Below are positions 1-8,515 of a stretch of DNA of 14,170 nt, one piece after another; position 1 is the stretch's first letter, and each line of letters begins with the position of its first letter. A program made the position numbers and the translations under genes. The notes beneath the pieces are model-generated. The model saw only the letters and a program-made list of their open reading frames with translations. It searched no databases and was not told the origin of the DNA. This DNA is from an uncultured Chlamydiaceae bacterium (lineage in GTDB: Bacteria; Chlamydiota; Chlamydiia; Chlamydiales; Chlamydiaceae). Location of the stretch: the NCBI GenBank assembly GCA_937884635.1, contig CALGBW010000025.1:1-14170 (forward strand), read 5' to 3'.

Positions 1-530
1 AAAATTGGCGAAGTTCTCCCATATATTGAAGTCGCCGGTGAATGGGCATGGGATGTAGCCTCCATATGACCTGGAGAGAGCAAAGGGTCCGTGAGGACAA
101 GGCCTACATGATGAAATCCCAATTCCTTTAGTTTATCAGCTTGGATAGAGGGGGCAGGGGGGATGTCTATTCTAGCTTGTTGTAAGGAAGACAGGTCAAA
201 AGCTTCCTGTAAATGAGACCACAGGTAGGAAATCATTCCCAGATCTATTTGATTGGGGTACTTAATTTTAAAGTATAGGTGAGAAAGGGGGGGCTGCTTT
301 AGAAAGGAACGAGAAAGAAGGAGGATTTCTCCAGCTAGCGCTTCCCTATAGGCCTTTGTATCTCGAATTCCAACCGGGAAATGGAGATACAGACTGCATC
401 GTTCTTTTGTTTCAAGGATGGGGAGGCTCTGCAGATGTTGAGCGGATGTTTCCCAATATTCAGGCATAGGGTAACTCGTATATTGGGGAGCGGACTGTCG
501 AAGACCTTGTAGAAAATTAAAAGAACTCAT
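1..530 (-). CDS. hemN: HemN-like protein lacking the radical-SAM cluster motif (partial, C-terminus outside window)
   Basis: The first 176 residues of a reading frame starting at the ATG at 530 and running off the left edge without a stop. It aligns by eye with oxygen-independent coproporphyrinogen III oxidase (HemN): QYTSYP (residues 16-21) matches the family's RYTSYP, LYLHFP (47-52) matches VHIPF, HLYF (84-87) matches the strand before the glycine-rich motif, and DKLKELGFHHVGL (132-144) matches the conserved LxxLGFNRxSxG segment. Working HemN has CxxxCxxC right after HIPF and GGGTP after HLYF. Here the first is replaced by VGIRDTKAY with a deletion of roughly a dozen residues, and the second reads KIKYPNQ. 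The only cysteine seen is C45. A functional enzyme of haem synthesis is therefore unlikely, yet the frame is open for 530 bases. The start lies 7 bases after the mfd stop with no clear Shine-Dalgarno, suggesting coupling to mfd. It could be a decaying gene or a repurposed protein. Confidence 0.7.
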   Translation of the reverse strand, partial: MSSFNFLQGLRQSAPQYTSYPMPEYWETSAQHLQSLPILETKERCSLYLHFPVGIRDTKAYREALAGEILLLSRSFLKQPPLSHLYFKIKYPNQIDLGMISYLWSHLQEAFDLSSLQQARIDIPPAPSIQADKLKELGFHHVGLVLTDPLLSPGHMEATSHAHSPATSIYGRTSPI

Positions 531-537
531 CTGAGAC

Positions 538-3500
538 TCAGGGGAATGCCATGCGGATTGTTTCTGTTACCTCTGACACTAGTAACTCTGGTGTAGGAGA
601 AAGGGAATATGGCAGTGTGATTTTGTTAACCTCTGCTTTCTCCTGACATTTTTGTACATAGAGAGCATTTGCAGTTCCTTTGATAGCAGAGATATTGTGG
701 TTGAGAGCAAATAATCGCACTTCAGCTAACGCAAATAACCAGAGAACCTCTTGAGGAATCGGTCCGAATCGATCTCGCATTTCCTCTTGGATGGTAAGCA
801 GCTCTTCCTTACTCTCCGCATTTCCAATTTTTTGGTAGAACTCAATACGCATAGAGGCAAGGGAGATATATTCATCCGGAATTCGTGAGTTATAAGGGAA
901 CTCAATTTTCACATCATCATGGAATAGGAGAGGGGTTGTATTATTTTTCAGGGAGGCTACCGCTTTTTTCAAGAGCTTGCAGTATAAGTTAAAACCAATC
1001 GCAGTAATATGCCCAGATTGATCTGTTCCTAAGATATTCCCCGCTCCGCGAATTTCCAGATCATGGAGGGCTATTTTCATCCCCCCACCATATTCTTGTT
1101 TATTAAGGGCTGCCAATCGTTTCGCTGCTGGTCCTGACAAACGATCTAAATGGGGAACCATGAAATAGCAGTATGCTTTTTTATTCCACCGTCCAACACG
1201 ACCCTTCATTTGATAGAGGTCAGCCATACCGAATTTATCCGCATGGTCTATTAAAATCGTATTAGCATTGGGGATGTCGATTCCATTTTCTATGAGGGCT
1301 GTGGCTACCAATACATTTGTTTGCTGATTCTTAAAACTTTGAAAAATAGAGCTGAGTTCATCTGCAGACATCTGCCCATGGGCAACAGCGATACGCGCTT
1401 CTGGAACCAACGTGCGTAGGGTGTTTGCTAAGGAAAAAATACTTTCAATCCGATTGTGAATGACATAGGCTTGTCCTCCGCGTAATAATTCATGACGCAC
1501 CGCTGCTGAAAGGACCTCTTCCGTATGTTCCACGACAAAAGTGCTAACTGGAAGCCGGTCTAGAGGAGGCATGGTAATCAAAGATAGGTCGCGAGCTCCA
1601 GATAGCGATAGATATAGTGTTCTTGGAATAGGGGTCGCAGAAACCGTCAAACAGTCGATAGTGGGGTACTGCTCTTTTAGAAAGTCTTTGATCTTCACAC
1701 CAAATCGTTGCTCCTCATCTATGATGAGTAAACCTGGATTCCGAAAGGTGAGATTTTTATTTACCAAACGGTGGGTTCCGATGAGGATATCAATGCTCCC
1801 ATCAGCTACTCCTGCAAAGATGCGCTTAGCTGCTTGGTCTTGTGAAAATCGAGATAAAACAGCTACTTGAATGGGTAATCCTGCCATTCGTTGCTTGAAT
1901 GTTTCATAATGTTGATGAGCAAGAATAGTAGTTGGAACCATGACAATCACTTGTCGATGGCCATCACAAACAGCCTTCACAGCAGCACGCATGATGACTT
2001 CTGTTTTCCCAAACCCCGCATCTCCACAGATAAGACGGTCCATTAGTTTATCAGACATCATATCAGTATAAATCTGATCGATTGCTTTCAGCTGATCCGG
2101 AGTTTCTTCATAAGGGAAATTCTCCGCGAACTGCAGTACTTCCTTCCCGTGAGGAGGGTAGATAAAGGCTTTTGCCGTGGATCGCTGAGCTTCTAGTTGA
2201 ATGAGTTTTTCCGCATACAAGACGAGAGACTTCTCGGATAAATCTCGAGATCGGCGCCATTTAGAGCCATTGAGATTATGTAGATCAGGAGTCTTATCAG
2301 AAGCCCCAACATAACGTGAAATCAAGTACGCCTGGTCAGAAGGGACATACAAACGAGCTCTATCGGCATACTCCAAGACAAGGTAGTCCGTGTCTATATT
2401 CAGGTGATTAGGCTTTTTTTCAACTCCGATGAATTTCCCAATTCCATTATGTAGATGGACAACCATTTCTCCAGGGACTGGGACAAAGACCTCTTCGGTT
2501 GTAACAGAAAAATAATTTCGTTGTTTTTGTCTACGAAGGATTTTTGTAGATGCAAACTCTGAAAGGGAGATTGCGGAAAAGTGTTCTTTGATTAATGCAA
2601 AGCTTGACGTTAGGTTCCCACTTTTTTCGCTAATGCAAATATTCTGTTCAGACAATGTCTCTGCAAGTGCCCGTGCTTCTTTCAATGACTTGGACTTAGA
2701 ACCATAAATAGCAAGGTGAAAACGCCCTTGCTGTTGAGGCAAGTATTCCTTTAGTCGTAATAGAAAATTTAACAGTGGGTTTGCCTGAGACCCCTCATCT
2801 ACCTCTATGATCTCATCAGGGTAGATAAAGGGCAGGGAAATGCGTTTCACAGAGAAAGATTCATGAAACGCTTCTATTTTTACATGGTCTCCTTTAGTAA
2901 CTGCGACGTTGGGAAATGTCTTATCTTCTAAAAAGAGGATCTGAGAGCGATGATTGATCTTGGAAAAGAAATCCTTTAAAGACAAAAACCGCTTAGGCAA
3001 TGAAGATAGGGTCCCAGCAATTTCAGAAAAATCATCTTCTAAAGAAGAAAGAGAGTCAAAAATATACAAAGGTGGTTCATGAAGATAGTCCAACAGTGTA
3101 TGGGCAAGGCCCTCTTCTGCTAGATCCTTAGCTGCTGATGAGATGACGACTTTATTAACTTTCCCTGTAGAGAGTTGATTATATGGATTAAAACTCCGTA
3201 AGGATGTGACGGTTTCTCCCCAAAATTCTATACGAAAGGGCTCTTGAGAAGAGATAGGGAAAATATCCACAATCCCCCCTCGTTGCGCGAATTCACCTTT
3301 GTCACTAGCTACAGTTGCTTGGCGATATTGTAGACTCTGACATAAAGAAACGAGTGTCTCTGGATCAAGGGAGTCACCTACCCGGATTTCCAAATGCTCT
3401 TGCTGCATCCTTTGAGGTGGGACTGTTTTCTCCAACAGAGCTTTTAACGTTGTGATGCAAAGCAACGGAGAGGGAGTTTGCGAGAGCTCATACAAAACTT

Positions 3501-3789
3501 TATCTCGTTTTCCTACGGCGTCAATATTGACTAACTTTGGGGATAAATCTATTTCCGAAGAGGGGAATTCCGTAGGTTGAGATCCTAGAAATGTAGTGAT
3601 GTCTTCAAAGAGGTCATCAAATCGCGTGGGCGTTGTGATGATGATGACGGGGACATTGCAGTCGCGAAATAATTTTGCCGCAAGAAAAGCGCGGGCTCCT
3701 GAACGTATATGTTCACATAATAGAGGAGTGTCCCCCTCTATTATATGAGCAAAAGAGCCTATTTTGATTGGTTCGAAATCCATTGCCAT
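538..3789 (-). CDS. mfd: Transcription-repair coupling factor Mfd
   Basis: Mfd is a DNA translocase that removes RNA polymerase stalled at lesions and recruits UvrA for nucleotide-excision repair. The 1083-residue length fits the family (E. coli about 1150). Domains in order: a UvrB-like N-terminal module with RGGIVDIFP at 170-178; the CarD-like RNA-polymerase-interaction domain around 437-495 (VVHLHNGIGKFIG, then LYVPSDQAYLISRYVG); a superfamily-2 motor with Walker A GDAGFGKTE at 589-597, Walker B DEEQ at 691-694, the TVSATPIPRTLY motif near 715-726 and motif VI QMKGRVGRW near 860-868; the TRG translocation motif LEIRGAGNILGTDQSGH around 911-927; then a C-terminal domain. All key motifs look intact. 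The start at 3789 lies inside the end of alaS, so the genes overlap by 31 bases in different frames. An in-frame second ATG at 3783 is an alternative start. A purine-rich AGAGGA lies about 15 bases upstream. Confidence 0.97.
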   Translation of the reverse strand: MAMDFEPIKIGSFAHIIEGDTPLLCEHIRSGARAFLAAKLFRDCNVPVIIITTPTRFDDLFEDITTFLGSQPTEFPSSEIDLSPKLVNIDAVGKRDKVLYELSQTPSPLLCITTLKALLEKTVPPQRMQQEHLEIRVGDSLDPETLVSLCQSLQYRQATVASDKGEFAQRGGIVDIFPISSQEPFRIEFWGETVTSLRSFNPYNQLSTGKVNKVVISSAAKDLAEEGLAHTLLDYLHEPPLYIFDSLSSLEDDFSEIAGTLSSLPKRFLSLKDFFSKINHRSQILFLEDKTFPNVAVTKGDHVKIEAFHESFSVKRISLPFIYPDEIIEVDEGSQANPLLNFLLRLKEYLPQQQGRFHLAIYGSKSKSLKEARALAETLSEQNICISEKSGNLTSSFALIKEHFSAISLSEFASTKILRRQKQRNYFSVTTEEVFVPVPGEMVVHLHNGIGKFIGVEKKPNHLNIDTDYLVLEYADRARLYVPSDQAYLISRYVGASDKTPDLHNLNGSKWRRSRDLSEKSLVLYAEKLIQLEAQRSTAKAFIYPPHGKEVLQFAENFPYEETPDQLKAIDQIYTDMMSDKLMDRLICGDAGFGKTEVIMRAAVKAVCDGHRQVIVMVPTTILAHQHYETFKQRMAGLPIQVAVLSRFSQDQAAKRIFAGVADGSIDILIGTHRLVNKNLTFRNPGLLIIDEEQRFGVKIKDFLKEQYPTIDCLTVSATPIPRTLYLSLSGARDLSLITMPPLDRLPVSTFVVEHTEEVLSAAVRHELLRGGQAYVIHNRIESIFSLANTLRTLVPEARIAVAHGQMSADELSSIFQSFKNQQTNVLVATALIENGIDIPNANTILIDHADKFGMADLYQMKGRVGRWNKKAYCYFMVPHLDRLSGPAAKRLAALNKQEYGGGMKIALHDLEIRGAGNILGTDQSGHITAIGFNLYCKLLKKAVASLKNNTTPLLFHDDVKIEFPYNSRIPDEYISLASMRIEFYQKIGNAESKEELLTIQEEMRDRFGPIPQEVLWLFALAEVRLFALNHNISAIKGTANALYVQKCQEKAEVNKITLPYSLSPTPELLVSEVTETIRMAFP

Positions 3790-6374
3790 AACATTTGCGT
3801 GAGTTCCTCTTCCCCAGGAAGTTCAACGACACTTCCTTGTGCTGTATTGCCTTTTCCTCCACAGCGTCCTCCAGAAGAGGCTAATAAGGAGGAAAGGAGA
3901 GCTTGTGCTTGCCATCCTTGAGAAACGAGGTCATCAGAAATTCTAGCTAAAACGATGTGCTTACCATCTTTCTTTACTGTCCATAAAGAAACCAGCTGGT
4001 GAGCGATTTTTTGATGCAGGTGTTGGGCGTAGTTTTGTAGTTGCCCACTCTCTGCATGATCTAGTTCATGGATAAAGAAAGAAATCCCCTGAATGTCCTT
4101 ACACTTGTCAAGCAAAGCACCTACTTTAGTTGCGATTAAGGAGTCTTCTAATTGCGACACACGTTTGGTCAGTTCTTTTTCATGACGGAGAAGAATCCCC
4201 AGTTTATTCAGTATTTGATCTCTTGGGGATTGAAGCAGAATAGAAATTTCTTGTAGTTCCTCTGCATTCTGCCGAACAAGTTTTTCAGCTTCAGCCCCTG
4301 TCACTGCTTCGATTCGTCGAATGCCAGTAGCTACAGCTTGTTCTTTAACAATACGGAAAAAACCTAAATCCCCTGTTGCTTTTGCATGAGTCCCTCCACA
4401 GAGTTCTTGGGAAAATCCTGCAGAAACGACTCGGACAACATCTCCATACTTGTCTCCAAAAAACTGTTTGATTTCTTCTGAGTTCATCACATCCGTGTAC
4501 ATAGCTTCTCGAATGTGTACAGGAGAGTTTTCCCGAATTTTTTCGTTCACCAGTTCTTCGATGGATAAAAGTTCATCAGCAGAAAGGGCTTTTGGGTGGG
4601 TGAAATCTAAACGAATTTTTGTTGCATCCACATAGGAGCCAGCTTGACGAATATGCCCTCCAAGAGTGATCTCAAGTGCTTTATGTAAAAGATGGCATCC
4701 TGTGTGGTTATTGGCAATACACTGCCTTTGGGAACAATGTACCTGAGCAGTAACAGCATCTCCTTGAGAGAGTTGTCCTTGAATAAGTTTCCCGCGATGC
4801 ACAACCAGTCCAGATTTTGGACTAGTTGTTTGTGAAACTAGGAACGTTCCTGCTTGAGAAAAGATCTCCCCAGTATCACCAATCTGGCCTCCTTTTTCTG
4901 CATAAAAAGGAGTGGTTCGTAAAACTAAGTAGCCTTCGCTGCCTTCTTGTAGGGAGGATACTATGTTACCATCGTGTATCAATGCTTCTATAAATGTATC
5001 ACAGGAAAGAGAGTCGTATCCTACAAACTCTGTTGTATATTCTAAAGCTTGGAAAATAGTATCTGCTGTGGTTTGTGCTTTGGTAGTGTGCTTTCTAGAG
5101 CGTTCTTTTGCTTCTTCCTCCAAGCGATAGAACGTATCCATATCAACAGAAATATTGTTGTCCTTAGCGAGTAGAGCGATTTCTTCAATAGGTAAGCCGT
5201 ATGTGTCTTTAAGTTTGAAGGCGTCTTCACCAGAAATCTCATCAGAAGAGGTCCGTAGAACTTGCTGTAATAGGTTCCCCCCTCTTTGAAGGGTTTTAAA
5301 GAAGTTTTCTTCCTCTACTGTAAGGACATCTTGGATTTGTGATAGGGATGACCGTAGTTCTGGGTAAGCCTCTCCCATAGTAGAGACAAGTGTAGGGACC
5401 ACTTCAGCTAGGAATGGTTGGGAAAATCCTAGCCTTTTTCCATAATTCACAGCGCGACGTAAAATCTTTCTTAGAACATAACCTCGTTCCGTATTTCCAG
5501 GTAAAAGACCATCGGCTATGGCAAAAGAAAGAGAACGGGTGTGGTCAGCAATTACGCGGAAGGCGGAGCCTAATGGTGTCTCAGCCTGGTATGTTTTACC
5601 GGATAATTGTTCTATGGTTCCAATTAGATCACGTAACACATCGGCTTCAAATACTGTCTCGGTTCCCGCAATTAAAGAGACGAGGCGTTCTAATCCAGCT
5701 CCAGTATCTACGTGTTTTTTGGGTAAAGCAAGAAGCGTTCCATCTTCCGTGCGGTTAAACTCCATGAATACAAGATTCCAGTATTCTAAAAAACGCTCTC
5801 CATCTGTGTCTTCCAAAGGAGAACGAGCGGAACCAAATTTTTCCCCACGGTCAAACAAAAGCTCTGAGCAATACCCACAAGGGCCTGTATTTGCCATACT
5901 CCAGAAATTATCTTTATCTGTCAGACGATAGATACGATCGGAAGGAAGAAAGCGTTCCCATAAAGCATAAGCTTCGTCGTCTTTCTCATGCACTGTGGCA
6001 AAGATACGGCTGGGATCAAAATTGAAAACAGATAAGGAGACTTCCCAGGCGAAGGCTATAGCTTCTTGTTTGAAGTAATCACCAAAGGAAAAATTTCCTA
6101 ACATTTCAAAGAAAGTAAGGTGACGGGAGGTGTGTCCCACATTATCCAAATCGTTATGCTTCCCGCCAGCGCGGATACATTTTTGTGAAGTGGAAGCTCT
6201 GGAGTAACTAACAGACTCTTTGTTTAGAAAAATATTTTTGAATTGATTCATCCCCGCGTTAGTAAAAAGGATCGAAGGGTCATTGTGAGGGAAAACCGGG
6301 GAAGAAGGAACAATAGTATGATGGCGTGATGCGTAAAATTTTAGAAAATTCGAGCGAAGGGTATTGCTTAGCAT
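3759..6374 (-). CDS. alaS: Alanyl-tRNA synthetase
   Basis: Charges tRNA-Ala with alanine in the cytosol and edits mischarged Ser/Gly-tRNA. At 871 residues it is full length (E. coli 876). The N-terminal class-II catalytic core shows SSPVFPHNDPSILFTNAGMNQF (24-45), CIRAGGKHNDLDNVGHTSRH (66-85), FFEMLGNFSFGDYF (88-101) and TGPCGYCSE (163-171). VDTGAGLERL (222-231) and the tRNA-recognition helices near 300-310 (LRKILRRAVNYG) follow. The editing domain carries the zinc ligands H557 and H561 (in HTGCH) plus C659 and H663 (in CGGTH), with the same spacing as E. coli H564/H568/C666/H670. The C-terminal part has the glycine-rich SSGGRCGGKGNTAQG element of the C-Ala domain (833-847). HTGCH replaces the usual HTATH, but the two histidines remain. 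It is the first gene of the minus-strand run, with a good -10 sequence about 33 bases upstream. No clear Shine-Dalgarno precedes the ATG at 6374. Confidence 0.98.
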   Translation of the reverse strand: MLSNTLRSNFLKFYASRHHTIVPSSPVFPHNDPSILFTNAGMNQFKNIFLNKESVSYSRASTSQKCIRAGGKHNDLDNVGHTSRHLTFFEMLGNFSFGDYFKQEAIAFAWEVSLSVFNFDPSRIFATVHEKDDEAYALWERFLPSDRIYRLTDKDNFWSMANTGPCGYCSELLFDRGEKFGSARSPLEDTDGERFLEYWNLVFMEFNRTEDGTLLALPKKHVDTGAGLERLVSLIAGTETVFEADVLRDLIGTIEQLSGKTYQAETPLGSAFRVIADHTRSLSFAIADGLLPGNTERGYVLRKILRRAVNYGKRLGFSQPFLAEVVPTLVSTMGEAYPELRSSLSQIQDVLTVEEENFFKTLQRGGNLLQQVLRTSSDEISGEDAFKLKDTYGLPIEEIALLAKDNNISVDMDTFYRLEEEAKERSRKHTTKAQTTADTIFQALEYTTEFVGYDSLSCDTFIEALIHDGNIVSSLQEGSEGYLVLRTTPFYAEKGGQIGDTGEIFSQAGTFLVSQTTSPKSGLVVHRGKLIQGQLSQGDAVTAQVHCSQRQCIANNHTGCHLLHKALEITLGGHIRQAGSYVDATKIRLDFTHPKALSADELLSIEELVNEKIRENSPVHIREAMYTDVMNSEEIKQFFGDKYGDVVRVVSAGFSQELCGGTHAKATGDLGFFRIVKEQAVATGIRRIEAVTGAEAEKLVRQNAEELQEISILLQSPRDQILNKLGILLRHEKELTKRVSQLEDSLIATKVGALLDKCKDIQGISFFIHELDHAESGQLQNYAQHLHQKIAHQLVSLWTVKKDGKHIVLARISDDLVSQGWQAQALLSSLLASSGGRCGGKGNTAQGSVVELPGEEELTQMLWQWISNQSK

Positions 6375-6520
6375 AAGGGAATCTCTACGTGTAGTACTGG
6401 CTGGCCATTATAGATAAGGGGAAGTTTTTCGTCTTTAATCTCTAGGAGGCAGCTTGCTTTTTGGAAGAAATTGCCCTATGATCAAACGTTTCACCTGTAT
6501 AAAAAGTTTTTAGGTCTAAC
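6375..6520. promoter_or_regulatory. Divergent alaS/tkt promoter region
   Basis: This 146-base gap separates the divergent starts of alaS and tkt and must hold promoters for both. On the tkt side, TATAAA at 6498-6503 could be a -10 box, but the only TTG-type hexamer (TTGCCC, 6471-6476) is 21 bases away, longer than usual. A short TAGGT lies about 7 bases before the tkt ATG as a weak ribosome-binding site. An AGGAGG-like string (TAGGAGGC, near 6443-6450) is too far from either start to act in translation. Placement of promoters is inference from sequence only. Confidence 0.45.
6407..6412 (-). promoter_or_regulatory. Candidate -10 element for the alaS-mfd operon
   Basis: Read on the minus strand this is a perfect TATAAT. 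Transcription would start near 6400 and give a leader of about 25 bases before the alaS ATG at 6374. No good -35 TTGACA is seen at 16-18 bases. Chlamydial sigma-66 promoters often have poor -35 elements, so this does not rule it out. Confidence 0.4.
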
Positions 6521-8515
6521 ATGGCACAAAAAGAACTGGATACCGATATTTTAGAAAAAATCGCAGGAACGATTAAGCAACTCAGTATTGAGGCTATTCA
6601 AGAAGCAAGTTCAGGGCATCCAGGGCTTCCGCTAGGTTGTGCGGAGATAGCGGCCTATTTGTACGGACATCTTTTGAAGCATAATCCGAAAGATCCTTCT
6701 TGGTTGAATCGGGATCGGTTTGTTCTTTCTGCTGGTCATGGTTCGTCTTTACTGTATTCCTGTTTGCATCTGGCGGGATTTAACGTCTCTCTAGAAGATC
6801 TTCAGCAGTTTCGACAACTCCATTCTAAAACACCAGGGCATCCGGAATTCGGTGAGTTAGATGGGGTGGAAGCAACAACGGGGCCTTTAGGACAAGGAGT
6901 TGGAAATGCTGTTGGCATGGCCTTATCCATGAAAATGCTCGCCTCGCGGTTTAACCGTCCTGATCATGCAATTTTTGATGGGAAGGTATATTGCTTGGCT
7001 GGGGATGGCTGTTTAATGGAGGGAGTAAGCCACGAGGCTTGCAGTTTAGCTGGTTCTCTGAAGTTGGATAATTTAGTCCTTATTTATGATAGCAACAGCA
7101 TTATCCTCGATGGGTTCTTAGGGGAAGTATGTGTTGAAGATACACGAAAGCGATTTGAGGCCTATGGTTGGGCTGTTTATGAAGTGGACGGACATGATCT
7201 GCCCAGTATTCATGAAGTGTTCTCTACAATTAAGAAAGAGCAGCAACAGCCGGTTTTGTTAATTGCACATACGATTATAGGCCATGGCTCTCCAAAAGAG
7301 GGTAGTCATAAAGCACATGGTGCTCCGCTTGGAGAAGAGGGTGTTGCGTTAACTAAGAAGTTCTGGCATCTCCCAGAAGAGAAGTTTTTTGTCCCTTCTT
7401 CCGTTAAAACATTTTTCTCAAATAAGTTGCAGGAAGATCGTAAGGTTCAGGAAGAGTGGAAGGATGCGTTTCGTGTTTGGTCGAAACAATATCCGGATTT
7501 ATACCAGGAGTTTGCAAATTTGATGGCAGCCCCTGATCTCACTCAAGTGGAAAAGAGCATGCAAAACATGGTGTTCCCTGAGTTTATTGCTGGTCGTGCT
7601 GCTTCTAATAAATGTATTCAGGTATTGGCGCAGTCTTTACCGCAATTGGTCGGTGGCTCCGCTGATTTATCTAGTTCGGATGGAACTTGGATTGCAGATG
7701 CAGGTGTTATTGGTGGTGAGGACTTTTCTGGGAAAAACATGAAGTATGGTGTCCGAGAGTTTGGAATGGGAGCCATAATGAATGGGTTAGCCTATTCCGG
7801 AACATTTTTACCTTTTGGGGGCACATTCTTGGTTTTCTCAGATTATCTGAGAAATGCTATTCGTTTAGCGGCGATGTCTAAGTTGCAGGTGATTTACCAA
7901 TTCACACACGATTCTATTTTTGTCGGAGAAGATGGCCCTACTCATCAACCTATTGAACAGGTCATGTCTTTAAGGGCTATCCCAGGGCTTCATGTAATTA
8001 GACCCGCAGATGCAAATGAGGTGAAGGGGGCATGGTTGGCAGCTCTTCGTTATTCTGGACCTACTGTTCTTGTATTGTCCAGGCAGAATTTGCCGACAGT
8101 TGCCCACACCAATGTTCCTTTTGCAGAAGGGGTGGGAAGAGGAGCTTATATAGTTCTTAAAGAAATGGAAGGCAAGCCCGATTATACGCTGTTTGCTTCT
8201 GGATCGGAGTTGCATTTAGCTCTGGCTGTAGCGAATGAGTTAGCTCTTTTAGAGAAGAAAGTACGAGTGATTTCCTTCCCTTGCTGGGAATTATTTGAAA
8301 AACAGGATGCAGATTACCAGCATAGTATCTTAGGGGGAGATTTAGGAATTCGTGTATCTATAGAAGCTGGATCTCCGCTAGGCTGGTATAAGTATATCGG
8401 ATCAGATGGAATTGCAATTGCTATGGATCATTTCGGTTATTCTGGATCTCCAGGCGCTGTTGCAGAGGCCTGTGGATTCACTATTGATAGTATTTTAGAA
8501 CGGATCCTATCTTAA
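6521..8515 (+). CDS. tkt: Transketolase
   Basis: Thiamine-diphosphate enzyme that moves two-carbon units between sugar phosphates in the non-oxidative pentose phosphate pathway, linking ribose 5-phosphate with glycolysis. Length 664 residues matches E. coli TktA (663). Visible motifs: SSGHPG with H33; SAGHGS with H73; the cofactor motif GDGCLMEGVSHEA beginning at 161 and continuing to YDSNSI near 189-194; HGSPKEGSHKAHGAPLG (255-271); catalytic glutamate E413 in VREFGMG; and HDSIFVGEDGPTHQP (463-477) with substrate-binding histidines H463 and H475. All expected active-site residues are present. In chlamydiae the gene is often called tktB. Its stop overlaps that of amn on the other strand by 4 bases and no terminator hairpin is obvious between them. 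Confidence 0.98.
   Translation: MAQKELDTDILEKIAGTIKQLSIEAIQEASSGHPGLPLGCAEIAAYLYGHLLKHNPKDPSWLNRDRFVLSAGHGSSLLYSCLHLAGFNVSLEDLQQFRQLHSKTPGHPEFGELDGVEATTGPLGQGVGNAVGMALSMKMLASRFNRPDHAIFDGKVYCLAGDGCLMEGVSHEACSLAGSLKLDNLVLIYDSNSIILDGFLGEVCVEDTRKRFEAYGWAVYEVDGHDLPSIHEVFSTIKKEQQQPVLLIAHTIIGHGSPKEGSHKAHGAPLGEEGVALTKKFWHLPEEKFFVPSSVKTFFSNKLQEDRKVQEEWKDAFRVWSKQYPDLYQEFANLMAAPDLTQVEKSMQNMVFPEFIAGRAASNKCIQVLAQSLPQLVGGSADLSSSDGTWIADAGVIGGEDFSGKNMKYGVREFGMGAIMNGLAYSGTFLPFGGTFLVFSDYLRNAIRLAAMSKLQVIYQFTHDSIFVGEDGPTHQPIEQVMSLRAIPGLHVIRPADANEVKGAWLAALRYSGPTVLVLSRQNLPTVAHTNVPFAEGVGRGAYIVLKEMEGKPDYTLFASGSELHLALAVANELALLEKKVRVISFPCWELFEKQDADYQHSILGGDLGIRVSIEAGSPLGWYKYIGSDGIAIAMDHFGYSGSPGAVAEACGFTIDSILERILS

Noticed and set aside
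287..293. G7 run inside the HemN-like gene (C7 on its coding strand) as a frameshift site.
   Set aside because: The frame stays HemN-like on both sides of the run, so no frameshift is present in this sequence, and seven bases is short for slipped-strand switching.
1541..1870. Plus-strand open frame of 109 codons inside mfd.
   Set aside because: It lies wholly within the motor domain of mfd on the opposite strand, has no recognisable domain or ribosome-binding site, and mfd is certain.
5414..5931. Two overlapping plus-strand frames (114 and 137 codons) inside alaS.
   Set aside because: Shadow frames opposite the conserved catalytic region of alaS; composition is not protein-like and no motif is seen.
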